Shown: one piece after another, positions 1 to 7,109 of the stretch | Layout: every line of letters starts with the position of its first letter | Numbering within the stretch: the stretch's first letter is position 1 | NCBI GenBank assembly: GCA_903838415.1 | Contig: CAILYI010000030.1 | Span: forward strand, 1 to 32,821 | Direction of reading: 5' to 3' | DNA length: 32,821 nucleotides | Origin: an uncultured Anaerolineae bacterium | GTDB taxonomy: Bacteria; Chloroflexota; Anaerolineae; Anaerolineales; Villigracilaceae | Program-made: the position numbers and the translations under genes | Notes under the pieces: generated by a model | What the model saw: the letters and a program-made list of their open reading frames with translations, nothing else | The model's database searches: none | Told to the model about the DNA's origin: nothing

Positions 1-410
1 CTCGTTGCCATAGCGGACCTCGATTCTGGTTACTAATTCTACCCCTAAGCGGGGTGTCCAGTTTTATGGGTCCACTACATTACTGCCTCGTTTTTAATCA
101 TCGCGATGCAAATTGATTTTGCAAATAAAAGCGCAGGCCCCAAAACATATGCTCACCGGTGAGCAAATCCCACACACAGGAGATTTGCTCAAAATGACAA
201 GCAATTCAAGTGCCGACGAAATCGAACGACAGATGGCCCCCAGTTCTATGCTCGGAAATGTTGATACGTATCCGGGCAATTCCATTGATGCAATCGGGCC
301 CCAGTGTGTTTTGCATAAATGGTTGGTAATTTCTTCAACGAGAGAAGCGCCTTTTAGAAGACATTTTCCCCATCTGCTCCGTGAAAATTCTTCGGAAGGG
401 AATTTTCACA
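1..410. other. Left-edge region without a supportable gene
   Basis: I find no convincing gene here. Overlapping open frames exist on both strands (for example 113-421 plus, starting on TTG), but none has a ribosome binding site, a recognisable domain or a persuasive start. Positions 55-74 read TGTCCAGTTTTATGGGTCCA, which begins with TG, ends with CA and resembles the terminal repeats of IS3-like insertion sequences. No transposase is visible, so this could at most be the outer end of an element lying to the left of the window. Confidence 0.4.
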
Positions 411-596
411 ATGAAAGATAATGATTCTTCCATATCTGCCAAACAGCATTTGGACGATTTCGAGCGCGCCCTGGGAGAATTTCTAAAAGGTCTCCTCGGG
501 CCATCAAACGATGGCCTGCCACCCGGGTTGCCAACACCTGTGAAACCGGTTGCTCCTCAACCAGAAAAAGGGACCAAAAATGACAAATCCGGATAG
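411..596 (+). CDS. Small hypothetical protein, first of three upstream of the serine recombinase
   Basis: This 61-residue protein is not recognised. I chose the ATG at 411 because GGAAGGG (394-400) lies at good distance before it; an upstream in-frame ATG at 381 lacks such a site. The N-terminal half is polar and probably helical (acidic residues, then a short amphipathic stretch ending in GLL). The C-terminal third is rich in Pro, Gly and Lys and probably disordered. Its last 17 bases overlap the next small gene, so the two are likely translationally coupled. Small poorly conserved ORFs often accompany recombinase genes in integrative elements; a role in the element (accessory or recombination directionality factor) is possible but purely inferred. 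Confidence 0.45.
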   Translation: MKDNDSSISAKQHLDDFERALGEFLKGLLGPSNDGLPPGLPTPVKPVAPQPEKGTKNDKSG

Positions 597-750
597 CCCC
601 GTTAATAACAGGCCTTCACCTAATAATTTCCAAACGTATGCCAAGCCAGCGATCATGCGCGAATTTCTAAATTTTATCGACTATATCACGGGTTCACGAA
701 TTGCCGCGCCCTATTGGGATATTTCTCATCTAAGAAGGGACATTTTTTGA
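580..750 (+). CDS. Small hypothetical protein, second of three upstream of the recombinase
   Basis: A 56-residue protein of unknown function. The ATG at 580 is preceded by AAAAAGGGA (565-573), a fair ribosome binding site, and the gene overlaps the end of the preceding small ORF by 17 bases in another frame. The N-terminus is Asn/Pro/Ser-rich; the middle (about residues 26-36) has a hydrophobic/aromatic helix-like stretch around FLNFIDYI; the C-terminus is basic. The tight overlap with its neighbour is the best argument that both are translated. No family can be named. Confidence 0.4.
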   Translation: MTNPDSPVNNRPSPNNFQTYAKPAIMREFLNFIDYITGSRIAAPYWDISHLRRDIF

Positions 751-840
751 AATTGTCCCGCATTTTATGTTGGATAATTCTGACACACAATTCCAGCTTT
801 AGATTCAAATACGTGCATCATGCACAGATCGGAGAAACTC

Positions 841-1017
841 ATGGATAACGAACCTGTTCCCTACAACTGGGCTTACGAAAAAAGGCTGAACTCTTTTTGT
901 CTTGACCTAGCCATCGAACTACGCCGTCTGACCGGGCGCGATGCGAAAATCGATTCGAAGGATCTGCCTAAATGCGCCGCACCCGAGAGGATAGCGGAGC
1001 CTACAAAAGAATCTTAG
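841..1017 (+). CDS. Small hypothetical protein directly upstream of the recombinase
   Basis: A 58-residue protein, not recognised. I chose the ATG at 841 because GGAG at 831-834 is correctly spaced; an in-frame ATG at 820 has no such site. The central part (NSFCLDLAIELRRLTG) looks like an amphipathic helix, followed by a charged, Pro-containing tail. It ends 74 bases before the recombinase start and is on the same strand, so co-transcription is plausible. It could be an element-specific accessory or DNA-binding protein, but there is no motif to prove it. Confidence 0.4.
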   Translation: MDNEPVPYNWAYEKRLNSFCLDLAIELRRLTGRDAKIDSKDLPKCAAPERIAEPTKES

Positions 1018-1091
1018 TTTCAGCCGCCTTCATTACTTACATTCGACTGACCAGTTGGCCTTTTTCAGTCAAACCACTACTAAACGTATAA

Positions 1092-2951
1092 ATGGAAAAC
1101 ACCTTGCAAAAAAACTTTAGTTTTAATAATTTTCAATCCCCTGAGCAAGTACTTGATTATCTTTCAGGTATCTTGCAGGAGGGGGCGAGCCCGAATAAAG
1201 TAAAAAGGGTAGTTTTGTACATCCGAAAATCGCGAATTGTAAAAAAAGGCGATGTTGAACAACCCCATTATTCGCCAATTGTGCAAGTCAGCACCATGCT
1301 CAAGATTGCCGAGCAAAACGGATGGGAAGTGGTTGATATCATTTACGACCTAAACCGTATCGGGAAAAATGCCAAGCGCGAGGGCTTTCAAAAAATACTG
1401 GACCTCGCAGATGGTGGGTTGGTGGATGCCGTTTTTTGCCAGTACTTGAATCGCACCTATCGCAATGGGTTCACCTTCCCTATTTTTCTAAACTACCTCG
1501 AAGAGCGCAAGGTGGAACTAATCAGTGCAACTGAAAACCTGGACAGCCGCACTTTGATGGGACGCATGATGCTGTCGATGCGGGCGATTGTGGATGAAAT
1601 GCCCGTGTGGGAAACTTCCGACCGCGTTCGTGGAGTAAAGGCCTTTTTTGCATCCAGTGGACATTCAAATGCGTCGTCTCGTTTCGGTTACTGTAATGGC
1701 CTGTGCTCGCGCTGTACCGATCCGAACGGCCCAGATTATTGTCCAAAAGCTGGTGAGCAGGATTGCGCAAAATATGATGGGAAAATTCTAATCCCCATAC
1801 CCCACCCGATCGAGAGCCACGCGGTGCGCCTCATCGCCCATGAGTATCAAAACATTAACAGTGACCAAGGCCTAGCCGACTTGCTAAACGACAATTTTTT
1901 CATCCTGCCGGATGGTAAAAAAATCCAGTTTCGCACCAAAACGTGGAAAAGCAACAGCAGCTTGGGCAAGTTCAAAAAAGATAGCATCCGGGAAATCATC
2001 AGAAGCGAGTTCTATTTCGGCATCGTGACGCACCAGGAGACCCCGCCACTAAACATGAAGGACGATCTGCGCCATCCAGAAAAAATAAAGGCCAAGCAAC
2101 ACCGGCGCAACGACCCAAAGGAACGTTACCCCGGCAAACACGAACCACTTTACCCGCGCGCTCTTTGGGAAAAGAACATGCAGCTCCGTGCCGCCAAGGG
2201 TAATGCACAGGGTAGTTCCAACAAGCCAGGTGCCAAGGCTTTGTTGAGCGGACTGGCGAAATGTTGGGAATGTCACCAAGAAGGGCTGCTCCGCGCCAAC
2301 AGCAAGCTGGTTTCTTTGCGCGGTACCACTAATGGCAGCGGAAAGGTAGTCTACCGTTGCTTGACCATGCTTGAATGTCACTCGACCAAAGACATTAAAC
2401 CAACCACGCTACACCAAACGGGCATCCAACTGGCCGGAAAAACCGATTTTTTAGATCTGATTGAGCGACACCAAAAACGCACTCTGCATAGTGCGCCCCT
2501 CCTTGAGCAAGTTAAGCAGTTGCTCGAAAAATTGACCATCCCTGTCGAATGGCATGAACGCATCCAGGCCTATTATCTTTCAGACGAAGGACTAAACGAA
2601 TTTGACCGATTGGGGCGGAATCTGGCCGCTGAGTTAGAGGATTGCCGTGCAATGTATCGTCGCCAACTACTTGACGAAGCTGAGTTTGACCAACACTACC
2701 GCCGTATTTCGGCTCAAATGAACCGTTTGCGTCCATCAGCAGACTCCCAAGCTTGCGCCATTTTGCCCAAGCTGGACAATTTCAAGGCTCTTTGGGATGA
2801 AATGAGCCATGCTGGCCGCCGCGCTCTGCTGGAGGATATTTTTGTTGACTTGTTTTTCGATAGCCAGGAAAGGCTACGCGGTTACAACTTGCACGAGCCT
2901 TTCAAATTGCTTTTGGGTGCCGTGAACGAAACCTCGCCACTCAGCCTCTGA
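1092..2951 (+). CDS. Large serine recombinase (site-specific integrase)
   Basis: A 619-residue large serine recombinase, expected to cut and rejoin DNA at element attachment sites through a 5'-phosphoserine link. The resolvase-type catalytic domain spans roughly residues 37-190, with YIRKS giving nucleophile Ser47 and flanking Arg45. The usual DRxxR active-site motif appears as NRTYR (Asn120, Arg121, Arg124), so the Asp is replaced by Asn. Next comes a Cys-rich stretch (C201, C205, C208, C217, C225), then the 'recombinase' DNA-binding domain (from about 245), a zinc-ribbon pair (C391/C394 and C423/C429), and a C-terminal helical/coiled-coil region typical of the family. The length is normal for a large serine recombinase. 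There is no clear ribosome binding site before ATG 1092. It is related to the decayed recombinase at 3554. A hairpin terminator follows at 3010. Confidence 0.9.
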   Translation: MENTLQKNFSFNNFQSPEQVLDYLSGILQEGASPNKVKRVVLYIRKSRIVKKGDVEQPHYSPIVQVSTMLKIAEQNGWEVVDIIYDLNRIGKNAKREGFQKILDLADGGLVDAVFCQYLNRTYRNGFTFPIFLNYLEERKVELISATENLDSRTLMGRMMLSMRAIVDEMPVWETSDRVRGVKAFFASSGHSNASSRFGYCNGLCSRCTDPNGPDYCPKAGEQDCAKYDGKILIPIPHPIESHAVRLIAHEYQNINSDQGLADLLNDNFFILPDGKKIQFRTKTWKSNSSLGKFKKDSIREIIRSEFYFGIVTHQETPPLNMKDDLRHPEKIKAKQHRRNDPKERYPGKHEPLYPRALWEKNMQLRAAKGNAQGSSNKPGAKALLSGLAKCWECHQEGLLRANSKLVSLRGTTNGSGKVVYRCLTMLECHSTKDIKPTTLHQTGIQLAGKTDFLDLIERHQKRTLHSAPLLEQVKQLLEKLTIPVEWHERIQAYYLSDEGLNEFDRLGRNLAAELEDCRAMYRRQLLDEAEFDQHYRRISAQMNRLRPSADSQACAILPKLDNFKALWDEMSHAGRRALLEDIFVDLFFDSQERLRGYNLHEPFKLLLGAVNETSPLSL

Positions 2952-3009
2952 AGGTTGCTCACCAAACTGGACATAGCGAATCCAAGGTTTGCGTAGCACC
3001 TGAAAATAG

Positions 3010-3050
3010 CACAGCGTCACATCACAGGATGCGACGCTGTTTTTTGTTTT
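3010..3050 (+). terminator. Rho-independent terminator after the serine recombinase
   Basis: ACAGCGTC (3011-3018) pairs with GACGCTGT (3033-3040), followed at once by a T-rich run (3041-3050). The orientation fits the recombinase ending at 2951. Confidence 0.75.
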
Positions 3051-3065
3051 AGGTGAAAATAAAGT

Positions 3066-3485
3066 CTACAGGTCGAAATGTTTGCTCAGTAAGAGCTTGA
3101 TCGCATCCGCCACTTGACGGCGCAGCCCGGCATCGGCGATTTTCGCAATATCCAGCGCCACTTCCACGGCTTCCGGCGGCAGCCCGTCTGCGCTGACCAT
3201 TTTGACCTTGAAAACCTCGATTTCCGGCCAACCAGCCAAGGTGATAAATTCGTTTGGATCGATCCCAAAGTGGTTGGCCATCAAAACACAGGAGGTGATG
3301 TTGGGTCTTTGTCCGGATAAAATGCGCCGCACTGCTTGCTCATCCAGCCCGGAGCGCAAAGAACTTTCCCGATAGCTTTCGTTAAAACTTTTCATCAATT
3401 CGCGCAACCTTGCCACCAAGGGCTCGGGATCAAAAGGTTTCTCGCGAGCCTTTCTTTTTACCTTGGCAATTTCACTGGCTGGCAT
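3066..3485 (-). CDS. XRE/Cro-type helix-turn-helix regulator
   Basis: A 139-residue probable DNA-binding repressor. Residues about 24-75 fit a Cro/CI-type helix-turn-helix: a helix with LRELMKSFNESYRESSLRSG, the turn and recognition helix around LDEQAVRRILSGQRP, then a helix with MANHFGIDPNEFI. The N-terminal 20 residues are strongly basic; the C-terminal part is helical and ends in a hydrophobic LLLSKHFDL. The ATG at 3485 has GAGGT upstream. The gene lies convergent to the intact recombinase and divergent from the broken one at 3554, with a 68-base shared intergenic region holding a minus-strand TATAAT. It is probably the element's own regulator, controlling itself and perhaps the recombinase gene. 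The target is not known. Confidence 0.75.
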   Translation of the reverse strand: MPASEIAKVKRKAREKPFDPEPLVARLRELMKSFNESYRESSLRSGLDEQAVRRILSGQRPNITSCVLMANHFGIDPNEFITLAGWPEIEVFKVKMVSADGLPPEAVEVALDIAKIADAGLRRQVADAIKLLLSKHFDL

Positions 3486-3525
3486 ATTGAACCTCGGGAC
3501 AAACGGATTTTGATGCTTGCCTCAC

Positions 3526-3531
3526 ATTATA
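3526..3531 (-). promoter_or_regulatory. Probable -10 box of the XRE regulator gene
   Basis: The minus strand reads TATAAT here, about 40 bases before the start at 3485, leaving a normal leader with GAGGT. The -35 box is weak. The site lies between the divergent regulator and recombinase genes. Confidence 0.4.
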
Positions 3532-3553
3532 CCCATGAAAGGACATTCGAACT

Positions 3554-5130
3554 ATGAACCAAAATATTCCAGATGCCACATCCCGCATGCGAGCAGTCGG
3601 ATATCGGCGCGTCTCCATGAAAGACCAGGTGGATGGGCACAGTCTCGATGCGCAGGAAAACAATATTCAACGCTACGCAGCAGATCATGGCTGGCAGTTG
3701 ATCAATATTTATATTGATGCTGGCATTTCTGCAAAAAAAGGCAGCCATCGCCCCGCTTTTGAACAATTGATGCAAGATGCGCAGGATAAAAAATTTGAAG
3801 TGGTTGTTGTCGATAAAATCGACCGCTTCTACCGTCACTTAAATGGCTTGCTCACCACCCTGGACCAGCTCAACAGCTATGGGGTTTCATTCGCATCTGT
3901 TCAAGAACATCTTGATTTTACTTCCCCCTGGGGCAAGCTTATGCTGACTGTGTTGGGCATGCTCGCGGAAATTTACCTCGACAACCTTCGCCAGGAGACG
4001 CGCAAAGGAAAAGTGGAACGGGCGCACAAGGGTCTATGGATGGGGGGCATTCCCTATGGGTAGGGTAATGGTCTCTGTTCAAGATGCACAGACCCGAATG
4101 GCAAGGATTACTGCCCTGATTTTGGAAAAGCAGATAAATCGGACGGCAAGGTAATTGTTCCCCACCCCATTGAAAGCAAGATCGTCCAGCAGGTGTTTGC
4201 CTGGTACCTGACCGGAGAATGGACCCATCGCTTAATCGCCCTTCAGTTGAACGAGATGACAGTCACCCTGGAAGATGGAAGCCAGATTCCAGTACGTCAG
4301 AAGGGTTTAATCGGCAGATCTGTTGCCGGACCATTCACACGCGACATGATCCGCGACATGCTCAATCGCCTCGCATATACTGGAAAAACCCCTTATTACG
4401 GCACGTCTGAAAATGCCCGTTATAGGCATCGCAAAGAACCAATCGAAATTTGCGAAGGGCTTCATCAACCCATCATCACGCCGGAAACTTTTTATCGCGC
4501 ACGCGAAATCTGTCTTTTGAAAACGCATGTTCCCTATAACAGCCAAAGCCCCATCCATCTATTTCCTCTAACTGGCATTTTATACTGCGCCCAATGCGGC
4601 AGTCACATGCGCGGGGCTTCTAAAGGACAGGACAAACTTCGTTACTACATGGATGCCAGCCAGGTAGACTGCACCTGCCAATGCCCTCAAAAATTGGTCC
4701 GCGCCGAACTCATCGAAGAACAGATCCTGACGTGGATCAAACAGGTTTTGGCGGCTGCGAACAATTCTGAATTGTCCCAAATCTATGCCAATCAGGCTAT
4801 CTACGAAAACCGCTTTCACCGCGCCCAGGAACTCTACTTGGCAGGTGAAATCTCCCGAGAGATTTATGATAAGGAAAAAAACGCTGGGCAGATATCTCTG
4901 AACTCTTGCAGAATCAGAATATTGATACTAAAATAGAATTAGTAAACAAGGTTGCTCCACTTTTCGCTATGTGGGATAATCTATCACAACTTAAACGGAA
5001 AGAACTGCTTCGACTGGTCCTCGAAACAGTTCTCATCCACGGAAACGCATTCGTTATAGCACAACCGACTAGCGCGTTTTTGCAAGTGATAAACACTTGG
5101 CCGTGTCAGTGCGGGGAGGGCGGGATTTGA
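3554..5130 (+). pseudogene. Second large serine recombinase, broken by an amber stop and a frameshift
   Basis: It encodes a large serine recombinase in pieces. The N-terminal catalytic domain is intact: YRRVS gives nucleophile Ser21, followed by the expected GHSLDAQ and DKIDRFYR motifs. Codon 170 (4061-4063) is TAG. The same frame continues at once with GNGLCSRCTDPNG, matching the intact copy, which has a Tyr at the stop position. A second break lies in an A7 run (4875-4881): the frame switches, and the other frame continues sensibly from KKRWADISELL through the C-terminal helical region. Loss of one A explains this. The zinc-ribbon start is CAQCGS (near 4589). The final frame runs 19 bases into the tRNA-Ser gene and stops at 5128-5130. 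I read it as a pseudogene from an older integration; two sequencing errors or recoding are less likely. Confidence 0.85.
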
Positions 5131-5202
5131 ACCCGCGGTCGAGGGTTAAACCCCGACACTCACTTAGCAGGCGAGCCCAATCAGCCACTCTGGCACCTCC
5201 CC
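5112..5202 (-). tRNA. tRNA-Ser (anticodon GCU)
   Basis: Read on the minus strand, the gene starts GGGGAGG (5202-5196) and closes with CCTCCCC plus discriminator G (5119-5112). The anticodon stem-loop carries GCT between CTCGCCT and AAGTGAG. A long variable arm (GTGTCGGGGTTTAACCCTCGAC) marks it as a class II serine tRNA. The T loop GGTTCAAATC is standard. CCA is not encoded. Its 3' end faces, and is overlapped by, the decayed recombinase frame. Confidence 0.96.
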
Positions 5203-5227
5203 AGTATGCAATTGTTAAGATGACTAG

Positions 5228-5312
5228 CGGAGGGAGTGGGATTCGAACCCACGGTGGCTTTCACCACGACGGTTTTCAAGACCGTTACCTTCAGCCGCTC
5301 GGTCATCCCTCC
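5228..5312 (-). tRNA. tRNA-Ser (anticodon UGA)
   Basis: On the minus strand GGAGGGA (5312-5306) pairs with TCCCTCC (5235-5229), with discriminator G at 5228. The anticodon loop CTTGAAA gives anticodon TGA, and a long variable arm (GTGGTGAAAGCCAC) confirms a serine tRNA. The T loop is GGTTCGAATCC. It lies 25 bases upstream of tRNA-Ser(GCU), so the two are probably one transcript. CCA is not encoded. Confidence 0.96.
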
Positions 5313-5322
5313 GAGCGGACAG

Positions 5323-5331
5323 ATTTTACCA
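5323..5331 (-). promoter_or_regulatory. Extended -10 promoter for the tRNA-Ser pair
   Basis: The minus strand reads TGGTAAAAT, an extended -10 element, ending 10 bases before the first base of tRNA-Ser(UGA) at 5312. No good -35 box is seen, as expected for an extended -10. Confidence 0.5.
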
Positions 5332-5412
5332 TAAGATTCACCACAAATCAGGGATTCAAAAACCTTCATCTCAAACCAATGCTGAGCAGCGCCATTACAT
5401 TCCAGACAATCT

Positions 5413-5421
5413 TGGTATAAT
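5413..5421 (+). promoter_or_regulatory. Extended -10 promoter of miaB
   Basis: TGGTATAAT is a perfect extended -10 element. It lies 35 bases before the miaB start and leaves a leader of about 28 bases with the ribosome binding site TAAGGA (5446-5451). Confidence 0.65.
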
Positions 5422-5456
5422 TCGCGCCTAACGCATTTTTACCCGTAAGGACACCT

Positions 5457-6794
5457 ATGAAATACCATATTTGGACAGAAGGCTGCCAGATGAATGTCGC
5501 CGATTCGCAGCGTGTGGGCTCGGCGCTCGAGCATCTCGGCTATACCCACACCGCAAAGATCGAATCCGCAGATGTGATCGTCATGAATACCTGCGTCGTT
5601 CGTCAATCCGCCGAAGATAAAGCCTATGGACGGCTCAGTTCGCTGCAGCCGCTGAAACAGAAAAACCCCGCATTGGTCATCAACCTGATGGGCTGCCTGG
5701 TGGGAGTCCGCGGCCACGATAAACTGCGGAAGCGCTTTCCGTATGTGGATGTGTTTTCCCCGCCATCTGATCCCGGGCCTCTGGTTTCGTACCTGACCCA
5801 GGGCGAAATCCGCTCCCTCGAAGATGCAGAAACCACCCGTCGTTTTTTCGCCATGGACGAGGAGCTGATTCTCCCTGTGGCCGAACGCGGAAAACTCGTC
5901 TCGGCGCATGTTCCCATCGTTTATGGCTGTTCCCACGCCTGCACCTACTGCATCATCCCCTACCGCCGCGGCATCGAACGTTCACGCCCCGTCGGCGATA
6001 TCGTTTCAGAAATACGCGCACTGGCAGCCCAGGGCGTCAAAGAAGTCACCCTGCTCGGACAGATTGTCGACCGCTACGGCACCGACGTTCCCGATGGGCC
6101 CAATCTCGCCGGGCTGTTGCGCCTCGTTTGCGAAGTGGATGGCATTGAACGCGTCCGCTTTCTCACTTCGCATCCCAACTATTTCGGCAATGAACTGATC
6201 GATGCCATCGCCAGCCTGCCCAAAGTGATGCCGCATATCGAACTGCCTATTCAGGCCGGGGATGATACCGTGCTGGAAAACATGAAACGCGGCTATACCC
6301 AACAAGCCTACCGCGACATCGTCGCTCAAATCCGCTCGAAAATCCCCGATTGCTCCATCGCCACTGATATTATCGTCGGCTTCCCTGGCGAAACCGACGA
6401 ACAGTTCATGCAGACGTATCAGGTGTTGGCCGACCTGAAGCTGGATGTGGCGCACCTGGCGCGCTATTCCATGCGCGAAGGCACGGTTGCCACCCGCCGC
6501 ATGAGCGATGATGTGACGGATACGGAGAAAATGCGCCGTTTCCGTTTACTTGAAGATTTGCAGGAACAAATCGTCACCGAAATCAACGCCCGTTATCAGG
6601 GACAGACCGTGCCCGTTTTATTTGAAGAAAAAGTCAAAGGGAGATGGCGCGGTAGAACCCCCACCAATAAGCTGGTTTTTGTCGAAACAACAGAAAATCT
6701 AAAAGGCCTCACCGTCCCGGTTCAAATCACCTGGACCGGCCCCTGGAGCATGCAGGCCAACCTGCTGCAGCAAATTGCCCCAATCCAGCTGTAA
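5457..6794 (+). CDS. miaB: tRNA-2-methylthio-N6-dimethylallyladenosine synthase MiaB
   Basis: A 445-residue radical-SAM methylthiotransferase of the MiaB family, which adds a 2-methylthio group to i6A at position 37 of tRNAs reading UNN codons. The N-terminal UPF0004 domain has the three auxiliary-cluster cysteines (C10 in EGCQMN, C46 in NTCVV, C80 in MGCLVG). The radical-SAM motif CxxxCxxC is C158, C162, C165 (GCSHACTYC). The C-terminal TRAM domain (about 375-440) contains GRWRGRTPTNK. Length and domain order are normal. RimO and MtaB are relatives; the C-terminal GRTxTNK signature and the GCQMN start favour MiaB. The ATG at 5457 follows TAAGGA and an extended -10 promoter. It is single-gene: a strong terminator follows. 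It sits beside two serine tRNA genes, of which the UGA isoacceptor is a usual MiaB substrate class. Confidence 0.9.
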   Translation: MKYHIWTEGCQMNVADSQRVGSALEHLGYTHTAKIESADVIVMNTCVVRQSAEDKAYGRLSSLQPLKQKNPALVINLMGCLVGVRGHDKLRKRFPYVDVFSPPSDPGPLVSYLTQGEIRSLEDAETTRRFFAMDEELILPVAERGKLVSAHVPIVYGCSHACTYCIIPYRRGIERSRPVGDIVSEIRALAAQGVKEVTLLGQIVDRYGTDVPDGPNLAGLLRLVCEVDGIERVRFLTSHPNYFGNELIDAIASLPKVMPHIELPIQAGDDTVLENMKRGYTQQAYRDIVAQIRSKIPDCSIATDIIVGFPGETDEQFMQTYQVLADLKLDVAHLARYSMREGTVATRRMSDDVTDTEKMRRFRLLEDLQEQIVTEINARYQGQTVPVLFEEKVKGRWRGRTPTNKLVFVETTENLKGLTVPVQITWTGPWSMQANLLQQIAPIQL

Positions 6795-6808
6795 ATCAAC
6801 TTCCCGGT

Positions 6809-6847
6809 AAAAAACATCTCCCGCTTTCGTGGGAGATGTTTTTTTAT
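6809..6847 (+). terminator. Rho-independent terminator of miaB, overlapping the pilin gene end
   Basis: AAACATCTCCC and GGGAGATGTTT form a strong stem around GCTTTC, followed by T7 (6839-6845). The A run on the other side makes it usable from both strands, so it probably also ends the minus-strand pilin transcript, whose stop codon (6844-6846) touches the T tract. Confidence 0.85.
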
Positions 6848-6993
6848 AAGCTGTTTACAACTGACATATACAAATTACCAACACCAGGGCCAAGTGTTGC
6901 CACAGCGACAATTATAACAAATGCTACTAAGATAAGAATGAACGCGTACTCAACCATGCCCTGACCCTTTTTATTCTGCTCGTTCATTTGCAT
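6844..6993 (-). CDS. flp: Flp/Fap-type (type IVb) pilin, orphan
   Basis: A 49-residue protein with the hallmarks of a Flp pilin. There is a short basic leader ending in KKG, then QGMVEYAFILILVAF, and a hydrophobic helix of about 20 residues (17-36), ending with the small hydrophilic tail LYMSVVNSL. Cleavage after Gly10 would put Glu15 at mature position +5 followed by Tyr16, the Glu-Tyr signature of this family. The ATG at 6993 has an almost perfect ribosome binding site (AAAGGAGGTG), indicating strong expression. Flp pilins are processed by a TadV-type prepilin peptidase and assembled by the Tad secretion system into adhesive fibres. None of those genes is in this window, so it is an orphan pilin gene between miaB and nth. 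It may be the major pilin of a tad locus elsewhere. Confidence 0.85.
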   Translation of the reverse strand: MQMNEQNKKGQGMVEYAFILILVAFVIIVAVATLGPGVGNLYMSVVNSL

Positions 6994-7109
6994 CACCTCC
7001 TTTCAATAAGATACGTCACCTTTTATTTTAATGATTATTCCACCATAATACAACCAAACAAGTCCGCAAACACCTTTCTAAAATGCAAGGTTTAAGACTA
7101 ATTCCCGTT

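Noticed and set aside
113-421. Open frame of 102 codons on the plus strand near the left edge
   Set aside because: TTG start without a ribosome binding site, low-complexity composition and no domain; a smaller well-initiated ORF overlaps its end.
1017-1091. TATAAA at 1087-1092 as a promoter for the recombinase
   Set aside because: It overlaps the start codon itself, so it cannot give a message containing that ATG.
5097-5420. Open frames across both tRNA genes on either strand
   Set aside because: They translate tRNA sequence (for example GGIRTHGGFHHDG), a well-known artefact.
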